This document shows, piece by piece, positions 10,209 through 22,696 of a DNA stretch of 64,000 nucleotides. The notes beneath the pieces were generated by a model that was not told the origin of the DNA, did no database searches, and was given only the letters and a program-made list of their open reading frames with translations. Both the position numbers and the translations under genes were made by a program. Origin of the DNA: Gaertneriomyces semiglobifer (Eukaryota > Chytridiomycota > Chytridiomycetes > Spizellomycetales > Spizellomycetaceae); the NCBI GenBank assembly GCA_025558075.1, contig JAHLKF010000028.1:62001-126000 (forward strand), given 5' to 3'. Every line of letters starts with the position of its first letter. The first letter of the stretch is position 1.

Positions 10209-13139
10209 TTAGATTCCAAAAGGATGGCCGTTACTGGTGTCCCTCACATCTGCCGCGGGAGCGACATTATCGCGATCAGGCCATGGGTTGGACATTTGTC
10301 TAGTTATGGGGACACCTGCGCCGTCGATTGCTCCACCATCCACGAACTTCGAGTCCGGTTCAGGTTTTGAGGTTAACGAGTACGCTGAGGGATGTACATC
10401 ACGGAGTTGCTCATCGGGAAGAGTCGCCGTGCTCGCTTTCGGGTCTTCCACTTTCACTTGTGCAACTCCATCCGAAGCATGCTTCGCACCTCTGCCGTTA
10501 GCGTTGACTCTACCGTGGTGCTCAGCTTTCCCGCGTTGCCTGCCCTCTGCCTCTCCTACCGCCTCGTCAGCAATGATCTCATCCATTTCCACCGCACCGA
10601 CCATCGTCTCCTTATTGTTTTCGCTTGCTTGCAGCAGTGCAGCATTCTGTGGTTCTTGGGCACGTGCTCCGGTTACCAATCGCGGAATACTCACAGAGTA
10701 TATCCCAACCGGCGTGAGTCCGTAGGCGTCTGCCTTGGATTTGCGTTCTCCTTTGTTGCGCAGCTTAACTTTAGCAGGTTCAAAGCGAAGTCGGAAGCAC
10801 GCTAATTCCGGGCATACAATAGGTTCAGTATGACCGTCAACAGCTGTTTGGTTTGCGCCACTAATGATTTCGTCGACTTCACACCAGTTGCGTCGTGCCA
10901 TTATTTTACGATGTCCTTTCTTGTTCCGTTTTCCGTCCAGGTCGTGCTGAAAGATGTGCTCCAATCCTTCTGTGGTGTGCACGACATTCTTGAGTGGGCG
11001 GCGTGAGGATGAGAACTGGAATAACTTGAGGACAATTTTTGGTGGAGGAAGATTGCCAATAGCAGACGAAACGATGTTATACATAAGCCTACGCCATATT
11101 AAGTGAGACCAGGTCTAAGGACAGCGAACTGTGAGCCACCTGACTTACCGGTGATCTTTAAGTGGCTCCATCTCATAAACGTGCTTCGTCTTTCGGGTTA
11201 AGTTCGATTGACTACGTAGCTGAGCTATGCAGGCACAATGCACGTCGCCCGCGATCATTGTGACTCGGATAGAAGATTTTTCCGCAAATGCTTGGAAGCG
11301 TTCAATAAGCGTATTCCGTTCCTTGATGTGGAAACCCGAGTTCCAGTGATCAACCAGATCTATTTATTGTTCATGAATTTGAGGGTGCTGTGCGGTAGGC
11401 AAATAACGCGCATGCTTACCGTCCAAGTTACTTGGTTCGCCGAAACTCAGGCCCAGCTTTTTGTAAAGTCCGCTAAAGGAGAAGGCTCTTCGGATGAAGG
11501 TCCATCGTCGTATCTTGCTTACGATTTCCATCGCCTTTTCCGTCAAGCCGAGGGCCGGGAAACTGACGGGCACTCCGGTGACAAACACCAAGTGTTCCAC
11601 CGATTTAGGTAGGTTCGGTAAAAGTTCGTTGAAAAGTATGTCATACGTCTTCGGGTCAGTGACTTGATCCTTACTGCGCTCGTACCGCCCATCATGACCA
11701 AATATAACTGTTCTCGGCCCCATGAAACGCAAGAAGTTGTAACCCGTAGATCCTCCCCAAAGATCTTCGCCGCGTGCTAGTGCGGGAGTGGTGTGGTGCT
11801 GAAAGAGGAGATAAGCGCGCAAAGCGATCGCGCCAAGGGCTTGGAACACTGGGCAATTCTGCAAGCCATCCGGATAGCTTCCGAAACCATCAAAAATGTC
11901 GTGGTCATCGATCACATTGATACTGGGAATCTTGGCCATAGCCTCACACACCACAGGTTGCCCAAAATGTGCCATGTAATGGAAGAGGTAGTATCGCTCC
12001 ACTTCAATCTGCATATTCTGATTAAATGCATACGACTCCCGCTCTCTACTCGAAGAGATATCCAGCCACTCTCGAAGAGACTTGCAATGAAAGAACAAGT
12101 CGTCCTGGTATATCTGATCTCCTCCGCCTACCATTAGATGGAACGGCCTTTTACTGTGGACCTGCAGCATATCTCTCCAAAGTGGCCGGACTCCGTCATA
12201 GTTGCTTTCTGGCTGTTCCGTATCGGTACTAAAGCCGTTGCAGGAATAGAAAGACCAGTGCCATGGCTCATCCATTGCTGGTACTTGGAAGGTAAACTCA
12301 TTCTTGTGATCGCCTTCGCCGCCTTGAAATACCACATTCTCTCCGGCATCTACGCGATACGTTGCAGATTGTGAGAACCCAGCCGTAACCTTTGGATTGC
12401 CGTCGGGAATGTTATGCTCGCGAGCGTGCCTTGCTTGGGGATCGTTTACGTCGGCTGCATCATGGAAACGATTGGGCGCTTTATCCTCTACGGGAATGCG
12501 GAGATCGTAACGCACAGCCGTGTATCCCGTCGAACTGATATCTGCGTCAAGAACTTTTGGTTGGATATTTTGTTCGGCCCTGGAAAGACTTGTCCGCAGG
12601 GTAACTTTGGGGACGCGGGTAGATGCATGGTAAATTAGCAGAACGGAGCCCTGCCATTCCTTCTTCGCAAGATCGACATTGAAGAACTTTAAATATGGCC
12701 CGTAAACCTGGCGTAGAGGGTGGTTAGGTGCGGCGGGACGATTTTGCGCCATGTACTTTGCAGCTGCCGTGTGGTCGGCGGTTTCCTGCTTTGCGGCAAT
12801 GGCAGCGTCTGCTCCTTGCGGAACGTCGGTCACTTCCGCGGGCGCTGAGCCGTCTTCAGTTTGATAGGCCACCTCTCGGTTTCCAACTCCTCCAACCTCC
12901 TTGACAACATCCGGTAAAGCGGCCATCATTTCATGACATGCTTGAACATCCAGTGCACCGCCGCGATTGATTTTATTGCGGCGCCGTTCGACTTTAGCTT
13001 GCCGAACAGGGCCAGAGAACGGATTCCATGTAGACTTGAGCTTTGAGGTGTCCTGCACGGAGGCCTCAGTTCCATGTACATGGGTAACGACATGAGCAGC
13101 TTCGGGACCCCTAGTATCAGTTACTCTTGATTCGGGCAT
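10209..13139 (-). CDS. PhoD-like metallophosphatase
   Basis: Exons 11420-13139, 11149-11359 and 10209-11088 give about 936 residues. The N-terminal ~170 residues are variable. The catalytic part shows GGGDQIYQDD, then INVIDDHDIFDGFGSYPDG, then FGHDGRYERSKDQV, and after the first intron VTMIAGDVHCAC. These Asp/His/Asn-rich blocks are typical of the PhoD/alkaline-phosphatase-D metallophosphatase fold in its large fungal form. The last ~250 residues are low-complexity and charged, with no signal peptide or membrane segment visible. The substrate, a phosphomonoester or diester, is not predictable. The neighbouring + strand gene starts 1.5 kb away. Confidence 0.88.
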
Positions 13140-14655
13140 CTTTCATTCCCAGTTCACTTTATAACCTTATTAGCGCTGACGGCGGCAGAAACGGGCACAA
13201 CTCCTCCCATTCTATTCTCAAGCTGAATGTCAGGCTTTTTCGCAGTCGCTGTGAGAAGCTGGACGATCTTTCCCAGCAACCCCGATGACGCGTTATTCAT
13301 CGACCCGGGCCATATTCAAGTTCTGAGATGCTTCTTCTTCACAGAAAGTAGCTGCTGCTGCAAGATCGGAATTCGCCAGAGCTGTCATGGACGTATGCGT
13401 TTTCAGCACATGCAAGAACCTGAAGCTGTGAAGCTAGTGTACATTGTGGCATCGGTTTGTCTGTGTTCTTAAACTGGGTCGATCAGATCCGACCCGACGT
13501 CAATTCGTTAACACTGCAGCCAGCTCCCGATACACATAAACGTCGGCAGCATCCGCATCAAAGACGCTGCATGGCTGTAATTCTGAGAACCGAAATTGTG
13601 TTTGCATCATTTCAGACTAGGTTCCACTTCAAGTTTTGATTCGAGAAGAAAATGCAAAAACAAGCTCGCTACAGTATACGGCACTGCCTGAAAAGGCCTC
13701 AACTGTCGTGGCCGATGAAGCTTAATTAGTACAAACATTAGCAATCGAGCGTGTATCTCGCCACCATCACAGTCAATGCCCACATATGGCAGGGCCGTAG
13801 TTGCGTTCAGGAAGTTAGCCTGCACTTCCCACTTGCCAAACTAAAGAACAGGCAGCGGACGCTGGAGTGGATCTGGAACACACCGACGCAACAACCTCGC
13901 ATCATATCCGTTTCCGATTGTTGCGCATGTAGACGCTGGCGTATCGATATAATATATATCCATCCATCGGTTGTGTACTACGCACACAGCTGATAAAAGT
14001 CAGGTGGATTTGTTTGGACAGCGAACAGTGCAAGTGATGAGCTTTGCATACATTGACATTGACAATTGAGACTTCGCTTCCAATGAAGCGTTCCAGGATA
14101 AACAGGCAATGAACAGCGAGTCATGTCCGTGGCTTTTGGGTGCCGCCGCCACCACGTGATGATAGGCTGTGTAACGTTACACACAGCCACGTAAATGGCG
14201 GTGACATTTGTTGCGAACGCTTCTGTTCGTCTGCGTCGTCTCAGTCGAACTTCGATCGCGATGGGACAAGAAAAGCGCAAGACGAGGAATCTGCTGCGTC
14301 GCCCGTCGTCGCCGAGAACAAAGACGAGGGAACCGCGGAACTGGGTCCATGTCACACCAGACAGCGTCACTGTTTGCGACCGTGATCAATGGAGCAATAA
14401 AGTTGCCAAAGGGCTCAACTGTATTCTGTGCAAAGGACCTGCTTCAGAGCATTCCATCGCGTGCGTCATGAACCCTCGCAGAGGTGAGGACGATGGCATT
14501 TAAAAAGCAAAGAGGTGCTCTTGCGTCCTCAGTGTCAGCATCCTCAGTGTCAGCGTTCTCAGTGTCAATCTCAAACGACCGTGCATCCACCAGTATCGCC
14601 AGAGTTATCATCATCACAATCATCCAGTACCTCTTACCGTAGCGTTCATTTCATC
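13140..14655. other. Divergent intergenic region
   Basis: This 1.5 kb separates the divergent starts of the PhoD-like gene (-) and the acetate-transporter-family gene (+). Overlapping short frames on both strands around 14140-14500 look like composition artefacts of a C/G-rich promoter. CACGTGA at 14153-14159 contains an E-box core (CACGTG), a possible bHLH site. Just before the + strand start, 14523-14565 repeats CTCAGTGTCAG. Confidence 0.4.
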
Positions 14656-15522
14656 ATGTCAGCAGAATTCAACGGAAAGGCGGACAACGCTCCGAGCCGG
14701 CAAGACACAGTGCTTGACATGGGCAACCCTACAGGCGCACCTCAGTTGCACAACTTCTCCTACGCGCTCTCTTCTCAGCAATTTGATGCGTTCCTCAACC
14801 GCATCGCTCCCCCAACTCCTCCACCACCGCCACCATCTGGCTTGGGCAACCCAGGGCCTCTTGGCCTCGGCGCCTTTGCCTTGACAACGTTCGTCCTTAG
14901 TGCCTTCAATGCCGGAGTCTTCATTGACGCAAAACTTGAGCCTGTTGTCCTGCCGCTGGCTCTTTTCTACGGTGGACTGGCGCAATTCGCAGCCGGGATG
15001 TGGGAGTTCAAAACCAACAACACGTTTGGTGCAACGGCATTCAGCAGCTACGGTGCCTTCTGGATGTCCTTTGCTGGTTACGTTTTTTTCATCGTGCCGG
15101 CCATTGAAGCCAGTGCAGTCGCTGAAAAGCTACATCAAGCCACCGGGATCTTCCTTTTCGCCTGGCTTTTGTTCACCTTGTACATGAACGTCGCTGCTTG
15201 GAGAGTGTCCAAGGCTGTCTTTTGGGTATTCACATGGCTTTCAATAACGTTCCTTCTCCTTTCAATTGGAGCTCTTGCGTGAGTACTTTTGGTTTTTAAG
15301 ACTGCACATGATCCTTTTTACTCAACAAAAGCTCTTTCTTATTGTAGTGAAAGCTCTCGTTGTACAAAAGCGGGTGGTTGGTTTGGTCTTATCACAGCGT
15401 TTTGCGCGTGGTACGGTTCCGCGGCGGTTGTCATCAACTCTACGTATGGCCACGAGGTCCTGCCAATAGGAGCTTACGTGCCTCCTAAACGGCATGGAAA
15501 ACATGATACATTCTCTGTATGA
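14656..15522 (+). CDS. GPR1/FUN34/YaaH-family acetate/succinate transporter
   Basis: Exons 14656-15278 and 15348-15522 give 265 residues. The ATG at 14656 was chosen over an upstream in-frame one because the extra 47 residues are a low-complexity translation of the CAG-rich leader. After a Pro-rich stretch the family signature NPGPLGLGAFALTTF appears, followed by six hydrophobic membrane segments. A run near AGMWEFKTNNTFGATAFSSY matches the second conserved family block. Members of this family (Ady2/Ato) move acetate or ammonium across the plasma membrane. Nothing is truncated. Confidence 0.93.
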
Positions 15523-15760
15523 GTATTTATTGGAAGGACGTAGGACGAGCAAGTGTGTGTGCATGTACAGATAGCCATTTAGTTGCTTGATCATTTCGAG
15601 AAAATTGATGAATCGGTCAATATCCGCACTCCCAGTCGGAGACTTCCTGCACGTGAACGCAAGGGCATTCCATATGATGTGCCCCTCACGATCCACTACA
15701 TGGTACATGTACAGCTTGTAGGGCTGGGCTGGCCTTGGTGGTAGTGGTTGTGCTTGGCGT

Positions 15761-16356
15761 TCACACAGGCCTTTTCGCAAACTTCTCCTTCAGTCCTCCC
15801 CAGGGTGTTTGCATGTCTCTCACGCTTAACACCGGCACGGGGCTCTTGGATTTGATGTACCGACCTGTGTGAGCGCCACGGACGATCCAGCGTCGGTTAC
15901 GCCCTATGAGCACGAGATCCGGTGAATGGTGTTGGATGTACTCTACGATTCCCTTGGGTACGTTGCTCGACAACTCAATAGCCGGAGTGACAGATAACCC
16001 TTCTCTTCCCATTCTCATCAACGTCTGCGATATGACGCTTTGGAGCTGCGGCGTGTGCGTGTTTTTCTCAGCGCGGATGTAGCCTTCCAGATACTGCGAC
16101 GGCGGTGAAGGGTCTAGTTGTAATGGAAAAACAAACATAAGTCGCACGCTTCGATAATTCGTTCCTTCTGAATGTTGGCAAACGCACTTGGTATCTGATG
16201 CATGTGCATTACTGTGATCTCATCGCTGTCTGCGAAAACGTGTTGGATGGCCCAAGCGAAATATCGATAGTCCTTCTCCAAGTTCTTGAGACAGTACAGG
16301 ATCCTCCGGTGACGCTGCTCGGTTATTGCTGGCAATGGATTGACTCTTGATGGCAT
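15761..16356 (-). CDS. Universal stress protein (UspA) family protein
   Basis: Exons 16188-16356 and 15761-16113, joined across a 74-nt intron with donor GTGCGT, give 173 residues. The first strand RRILYCLKNLEKDYRYFAWA and the ATP-loop-like motif DLVLIGRNRRW followed by GAHTGRYIKSKSPVPVLSV are characteristic of the Usp fold (G-x2-G-x9-G(S/T) type nucleotide loop, here altered). Such proteins bind ATP or sense stress; a specific role is unknown. It is convergent with the acetate-transporter-family gene, 238 bases apart. Confidence 0.82.
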
Positions 16357-16639
16357 GGTAATCCCACTGGCGTTTGGTGAGAAGTTTGGATATCAGATTT
16401 GGTTGTGCTGGCCTGTATTGCACAGTTGCGACAACTGCACTGAGAATGTTTCTCAGCAGGGACTTGCGGCTCTGGCTTATGACCGTGAAAGCGTGAACAG
16501 TTCACTTGTCAACTCAGTATAAGGAAATATAGGCTACATGTTAATTATTAAACAGATACAGATAAAAGAAGCACATAAGGTAATACTACAATGAGAGAAA
16601 AGCACTACATTCCGCTTTGCTTGGCTTGATTATTGAGAA

Positions 16640-17851
16640 TTATTGAGAACAAACAAACGCAGTGGTTCCAGTAGCCAAGTAGTCGGAAATCGAGATGGCC
16701 TCGTTAAAAGCTTGAGTGCTTGACAAGTCTGCTCCCACAAAATTGTTGGTAAAAAGAGCCTCCGAAGCGTTCAGATGCAAGTTCTCGTGCGTAATGAACA
16801 TGGTGTAGATGGTACTAGCATCGAAATTAGCGCTGCTCAACGCGGTAATGTTTCCCGCGAGATACTGTTCGGCGTTGGTAAGATCATTGTCGTACACATT
16901 CTGGAAGTCGTTATTATTGTTGCTCTCATTGTCCTGGATGAGCTTGGAGATAGCAATGACGCGAGCCGAAAAGGCATCTTGTGCACCAGCAACAAGCTGG
17001 TTTTGGCCCGGGAACCATTTGTCGAGAAATGTCGTGAAATGTTGCCCGACGGTAAGCATGGCCATCACGGCCTGGTTGCTGGCTTCCTGATCATTGAGGG
17101 TTGCGACGACATCTGTGTAGTTGACGATGCTGTTGTAATGCTCGGTCATTACAGCGCGAATTTCCGAGTCAATGAGTGGATCACGGGTGACTGCTTGTTA
17201 TGCATTAATATAATCTCCACTGCGTCTAACCAAAAACGAGCTGGCTTCACCTTGGCAGTTGACATTTGTAGACGTCGGTTGCGGAGCAGTAGAGGTCGGG
17301 CTTGGGGTAAGCGTTGTTACAAGGTTCTGAGACGTTATCACAGTCGTGTATACTGAGGTGCTCTTGGCTTGCGTTACCGTCACAATGGAAGTAATGAGAT
17401 TCTGACTAGTGACTGACGTTTTCGTAGGCGTCACAGTAACAATAGAAGTAATGAGATTTTGACTAGTGATTGAAGTCTTCGTGGGCGTCACGGTAACAAT
17501 CGAGGTGATGAGATTTTGACTAGTGACTGAAGTTTTCGTAGGCGTCACAGTAACAATAGAAGTAATGAGATTTTGACTGGTGATTGAAGTTTTCGTAGGC
17601 GTCACAGTAACAATAGACGTTATAAGATTAGCGCTTGTCGGACTTGGGGTGGGCGTCTCCGTAACCGTTATGATTGTTTCGGTCTCTGTCACCGTAATAA
17701 AGGAAAAGGTAGGAGATACGATGTAGGCTGTAGATGTAGGTGGCCGGCGTGGTCCGAGGCGCAGACCATTCCATGGGAGCACGAAGCCTTCGACTCCAAG
17801 TCCAGCCGAGGCAATAAGAAGGAGAATCAGAGCAGAAACCAATCTGAACAT
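16640..17851 (-). CDS. Secreted protein: signal peptide, Thr-rich 19-residue repeats, helical C-terminal domain
   Basis: Exons 17251-17851 and 16640-17190 (60-nt intron, donor GTGAAG) give 383 residues. The ATG at 17851 is followed by a clear signal peptide (MFRLVSALILLLIASAGLGV). Next come about five copies of a 19-residue unit, SQNLITSIVTVTPTKTS(V/I)T, a likely O-glycosylated stalk. The C-terminal ~190 residues are predicted mostly helical and Asn/Ala-rich, with one Cys near the end; no family is recognised. There is no obvious GPI-anchor tail. A cell-wall or extracellular role is inference from the stalk architecture. Confidence 0.8.
17370..17630 (-). repeat. 57-bp tandem repeats inside the secreted protein gene
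   Basis: The plus strand repeats a unit containing ATGAGATTTTGACTAGTGA about five times at 57-bp spacing with few differences. The repeats keep frame and code the Thr-rich stalk. Copy number is likely variable between isolates. Confidence 0.9.
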
Positions 17852-18661
17852 CGTGATACTTTTCACACCAGAAGGTTAACGTTGAGAAACTGTAGCTCCT
17901 TGTGCGGCTCAAAGGTCGATGCTGCCTATCCTGGAAATGGGAAGACAAGCTGATGGACAAGACAAGGTCATCATTCGACTCTCGTTTTATATCAAAACTT
18001 TCAGTTCCTACAGTCTCCCTCCGCCCATTTTTTTTGCCCGCATTCCCAACCTTGGCAGAGTACGCCGAGTCGCGCTGGAACCCCTGCATCGGATACCAAT
18101 TCACACAAAATACCCTCACATATTGGCTTTGACTACTAATGACCGTGTTTCGCAATATCCCAGCCTAGCGCCAAATCAACAGTCAAAACAATCCCCGGAG
18201 CACATCTGGCCCTAGCACTTGGGCAAAGCCCAGTTTCCCACACGCTGTTAGTCATATCGGTTGCCAACGGCTTCACAATCATCATGCAACTGCAAATGGA
18301 TGCGCTCTCGGCTTACAATTTGGATAGGCTAAGGAATCACAGCGTACTTGACGCCGTTCAAATTCATCGTTTCTGAAATACTTTTTCCCACGCGTAATCG
18401 GCAACGCGATCCTTGATGACGTAATACACCGGCATGCAACATCCTAATCACGATGATTACTGGCGTAAACCGACATGGTTCACCTTAACATGGCCAAAAT
18501 CAATCAATCTAGGAACCGACTGCAGCCTGTGCCATTGGGAGAAACTTCGAGGTTGTTTTATTCAAGAGGGTCGCTTCACTACTACTACAGTACGATTTCA
18601 CATGACACAATTACGAACTGTTTACCATTTCCGGAGAGTCAATAGATAAAAAACTACACGT
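17852..18661. other. Intergenic
   Basis: This holds the promoter side of the secreted-protein gene and the 3' flank of the C2H2 gene, both minus strand. Short frames around 17902-18215 lack coding character. Nothing recognised. Confidence 0.4.
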
Positions 18662-19813
18662 TCAACACTTTGGTTGCTGCGCCAGTGGCACACATCGAAA
18701 CCGTTGGATTTCAGGTACCATCGCTTCATGCCTTCGGAGTGCGTCTTTCCTGACGAACCCCTTTCCGCACCGACCACATACAAACGGCTTGACACCACCA
18801 TGAATCCGCTCATGGCGATTGAGATCGTGTTTCCGGAGAAACGGCTGATGACACGTTTCACAAGTGAACGGACGAGAGTTGAGGTGAATGCGGTAGTGTG
18901 AGCGGAAATTGCACAACCGCGAAAACGTCTTTTCACAGATGGGACATGATATTTTGAACTCGTAAAAGCGCTCATCTCGCTCGTTGGCGGTTGCGGGTTC
19001 TGGCGGTGGTAGAGATGGCGACGAGTGGCGGCGTTCACCGGTGGCGTCTCGTGCATGTTGAGGAGGAAAAGGAGACCCATATTGACGTGGAGACCGGTCG
19101 TACTCATAGTCGCGGTAGTCCCTCGCTTGGCGGCTTTCTTGATAATCGTACGTCGAATATCGGCGCGGGTTGCTATCAAAGCAAGAGGCTGAGTATGGGA
19201 TCGGTGATGATGCCCTGTAGGGGTGCGGTCCGTGATGGTTTTCGCGGGCAAGGGGTATCAAGTGGGTATCCCAAGGATGTGGAGAGTGCGTTTCCGAGCG
19301 ACGATGATCGTCGTGGCAGCATGGTGATCGTGGGATACGGTCGATATCCGAAGCAGTATCCATTCTGACCATAGGTAGCATTCCTGGTCGCTCCTTTCTC
19401 AGGCAGTCGATGGGTCGCAATTGGTTAGGGGCAGGCAAAGTGGTGGATCGCGTGTTTGTCGTTACGAAGAAACCATTCGTGAAGGTCCGATCGGTGTCTG
19501 GAGACGGATATGGAAGCGCGCATGGTCGAGGAAGTCCATTGGAAAAGGCGGCCTGCTCGAAGAACGGTAACGATCCAGGTGGTCTCTTACGGTACGATGG
19601 GAGCGGAGGCGGCGACGGTGAGCATGGCGCGGCTGATGAGCGAGATATGAAGGATGTGGTGGATCTATCCGTCTCATTTGATGAGCAAGAGTACCGCCGA
19701 TCATCGTCACCTCCAGCTGCCTCTAGCGTGATGCGAAACTGGCCGGCAAATTTTCTGTTTTGGCGGATGGGCTCAACCGGTGGGTCGCATAGTAATTCTC
19801 TAATGGAAACCAT
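18662..19813 (-). CDS. C2H2 zinc-finger transcription factor
   Basis: This intronless gene codes 383 residues, starting MVSIRELLCDPPVEP. Most of it is disordered and rich in Pro, Ser, Arg and Tyr. Three zinc fingers sit at residues ~285-368: CPICEKTFSRLCNFRSHYRIH, CETCHQPFLRKHDLNRHERIH, then CGRCGKGFVRKDALRRHE. The linkers (RPF, KPF) are canonical, and the KPFVCGRCGKGFVRKDALRRH style is typical of fungal regulators. The third finger lacks a second His at normal spacing, so it may be degenerate or use another ligand. Target genes cannot be inferred. Confidence 0.9.
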   Translation of the reverse strand: MVSIRELLCDPPVEPIRQNRKFAGQFRITLEAAGGDDDRRYSCSSNETDRSTTSFISRSSAAPCSPSPPPLPSYRKRPPGSLPFFEQAAFSNGLPRPCALPYPSPDTDRTFTNGFFVTTNTRSTTLPAPNQLRPIDCLRKERPGMLPMVRMDTASDIDRIPRSPCCHDDHRRSETHSPHPWDTHLIPLARENHHGPHPYRASSPIPYSASCFDSNPRRYSTYDYQESRQARDYRDYEYDRSPRQYGSPFPPQHARDATGERRHSSPSLPPPEPATANERDERFYEFKISCPICEKTFSRLCNFRSHYRIHLNSRPFTCETCHQPFLRKHDLNRHERIHGGVKPFVCGRCGKGFVRKDALRRHEAMVPEIQRFRCVPLAQQPKC

Positions 19814-21342
19814 GTTGACGGCGTTGGCTTTTTAAGTCGGTCGCTACCGAGTATGAATATCGCGAGGTAAATCTAAGGTTGCGTCGGGTGATAATTAAGT
19901 GGCGGGGTGGAACGGAATGACTAATGAATGAAAACCGGTGTACGGGGGGTTGGGGAATAATGCCTTCAATGGGAAGCAGCTATACAAACGATGACGGCTG
20001 AGAGAGGCTTGCGGGATGGCTTCGCCCCGGCCCCATTTAAGTACGCCTCCAAAAGAGAAAATGCAGGAGGGAACAATAACGAATGTCGAGGTGGGCCTGG
20101 ATTGATACTGGTCTCGCTAAGTTTGGTGCCCATTTACCGCGCGCCTGGTATTTGGGAAGAGTTGAACCCGGCGGAGACCCTGTGTGAAGGTGTTAAAAAG
20201 CGAGAAAATAGCTAAGGGTGACAGACCCTTGGTACCATTGTGCCGAAAGCGCGCTGTACTACAAGAACACGTCTGCACGCACTCAGCAGCACCATGAGCG
20301 GGCGTGGATGCATGACCACGGAGCGAGTACAAACGCAGGGTCGTTTAACCAGCAAGCTGATTATCTCATATTAAAGTCATCGCGCGGGTATGATAGAAAT
20401 CGTATGATTCGACTAGTATGCAACCCAAGCTGGCCGCAAAAATTACCAGTTCAATCTCAGTCAAGCCGTGATGATGCATGCGGTGCAGACCGTGCAACCT
20501 ATCGATGGACTGCATTTTTCCCGTGGTGGCAGTCTCCGTTTCACGATTGTCCTTTGACTGCACAGGACGATGCGTTGGTTGGTTCATTGGGAACAATGGA
20601 AACAATGGTGTGTCCAAAGTCTAGAACGCGCTACGCCCTTTCAAGTGGGTTTATAATCGCTGCGTAGCGCGTGTTGTGTAACACCTGAGAACACTATTGG
20701 AAGGTCGCGTGAACCATTGGTGCTGGAACACATCACATTGGACGCATTCTCAAAGGGCGAGAGGAGGTCTTATGATAACTCATCAGAGATGGCGGCGTGC
20801 AAGGCTCAGACCAGTGACTTACCCACGTCCCGAGGAATTTGGATTTTGCATTTCTCCTCGGTGAGCCCTTATCCTAGGATCCACAAGGTTGAAATTGAAT
20901 TGACAGAAAAAGAGCGACCCTTGTGTCCCTTTGCTGCGTCCTTACGTATTACGGCGTCTACCGTTGGGGGGGCGTCCATACGACGACTTGTCCAGGCGGC
21001 GAAGAGAGTGCCGCAGCAATTCCAGCGAACCCATGCGTCTTTGGAGCCGCCCAATTTAATGGACCCTTGCTAAGATCATAACCCTAACTCCAAACTCCGA
21101 CACACGTGGAATGGCGCGAACTTCGACCGGTGATTTGCGCATTGGCAGGACTTTGGAAAGGTGAACGCTAAATAACGGACTTGCGGTAGCGGACTTACTA
21201 CGATACAACACCGACTGACTGAGACCGGTGGAGTTATCTGTCTTGTACTTTTCATTTGTGACCTCTTTCTTTCAAGTTGAAAAGTCCTCTCGGTTGACCC
21301 GGCAGTTCCGAAGATTCATCAGCTGTTCCCAAACCTGCTTCA
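19814..21342. other. Divergent intergenic region, 1.5 kb
   Basis: This lies between the divergent C2H2 gene (-) and MsrA gene (+). Several frames of 60-150 codons occur on both strands, but none shows codon bias, splice structure or a recognisable motif. It is treated as promoter and unassigned sequence. Confidence 0.4.
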
Positions 21343-21950
21343 ATGTCCACATCTAACAGCAAGGTCGCTACCTTCGCGGCAGGTTGCTTCTGGGGCGTCG
21401 AAAAGGCGTTCAAGCGCAAGTTTGGCCAACAAGGCATCGAGACTCGTGTGGGATACGCAGGCGGCAATGCTTCTGATCCTTCATATCAGCAAGTATGTAC
21501 CGGCTCCACTGGACATGCAGAGGTCTTACAAGTCTCATATGATCCCGACAAGCTGAGCTATGAAGATTTGTTGGACTTTTTGTAGGCGCTCATTCTTTAC
21601 CAATTGCGTATCATTCAAGACGATTAACGCGTTCGTCCTTGTGCAGCTACCGTTCTCACGACCCAACCACAAAAGACCGCCAAGGCGGAGACATTGGCAC
21701 GCAATACAGAAGCGCCATTCTGTATCACGACGATGAGCAGAAACGGGCTGCGGAAGCCTTCACCGACAAGATTCGTCCACGCTTTGGAAGCGCAGGTGTT
21801 GCGACGACCGTAGATCCAGTAGGCAAGTTCTGGAATGCGGAAGAGTATCACCAGGAGTATCTTGATAAGAACCCGCACGGATATGAGTGCCCAACACATT
21901 TCGAACGCACTTGGGAAAAGATCGTCCAACGATATGGTGGGCGATTGTAG
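21343..21950 (+). CDS. MXR1: Peptide methionine-S-sulfoxide reductase MsrA
   Basis: Exons 21343-21581 and 21647-21950 give 180 residues, normal for MsrA. The catalytic loop [10 protein letters not shown] is near residue 15, with the nucleophilic Cys. GYAGG and [13 protein letters not shown] follow, then across the intron [20 protein letters not shown] and the conserved HQEYLDKNP. MsrA repairs oxidised methionine using thioredoxin. No mitochondrial leader is visible, suggesting a cytosolic enzyme. Confidence 0.97.
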
Positions 21951-22696
21951 CTTTGAACCTTTGTATTATCAGTCATTTTTCCCGGATAGTTAGGTATATA
22001 GTCGATAGCGACATAGAGATGAGTTCTGCAACGTCGGCAAAGCACCGACAATCATTAGCATACCAATGGTACCCTGAACAAAGAGAAAGTGGGTCTTCAA
22101 AGAATTGCCATCTGCTTCGTTTTCAAGGCGCGTTTTCATAACGACCGTGCGTAATCGATATGTTTTGATCAAATGCGATAATGACCAGCATGCTCACTCT
22201 TCCGGAAAAGTTACCGTCGCACTCAGCACCAATCCTCCGTCTTCCATAGAATGCAAGGAATCTACGCTCAGCCAGTGTTTTTCCATGATTTTATGAAAGG
22301 GGGTGGACGAGACGACAAGTTTGCTCTCGTGGAAAAAAGTGAGAAAGCACCAGGCCTGCGATGTCAACGTCCATTCTGGATATATGGCGCGGTGCAAGTC
22401 TGGGTACCGTCAATGTGGCAGCATGTACCGTCACAGTCACTTTCGTCTATTATCTATAGTTTCTTCTAAAGTCGATTGTGGAATGGGGAGCATCACATGT
22501 GATGAAAATGGAAGCATCCAGAGTTTTATAGGGTTGCAACAACACTGGGGGCGTTGTCCATCGGTACAGTACTCGAAATCCAATGCACTTAGAGCAAAAC
22601 CTCAATTCCTCCATTGAAATCATATACAAAATAATCGCAACCTTCTCCCTGCCAACAATTGGCAAATCAAAATGAAGGCGGCGCGCCCGATGTTCT
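21951..22696. other. Intergenic
   Basis: This is 746 bases between convergent 3' ends of MsrA and the unrecognised minus-strand gene. Short frames at 22303-22617 show no coding signal. Nothing recognised. Confidence 0.35.

Noticed and set aside
14515..14655. 47-residue N-terminal extension of the acetate-transporter-family protein
   Set aside because: It translates a repetitive CAGTGTCAG leader. The downstream ATG gives the normal family N-terminus.
15530..15760. Protein-like minus-strand reading downstream of the universal stress protein stop
   Set aside because: It lies in the convergent 3' region and no splice path that removes the stop was found.
16640..17190. Ferritin-like identity for the helical domain of the secreted protein
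   Set aside because: Helical content alone; no metal-binding E-x-x-H pattern at proper spacing was seen.
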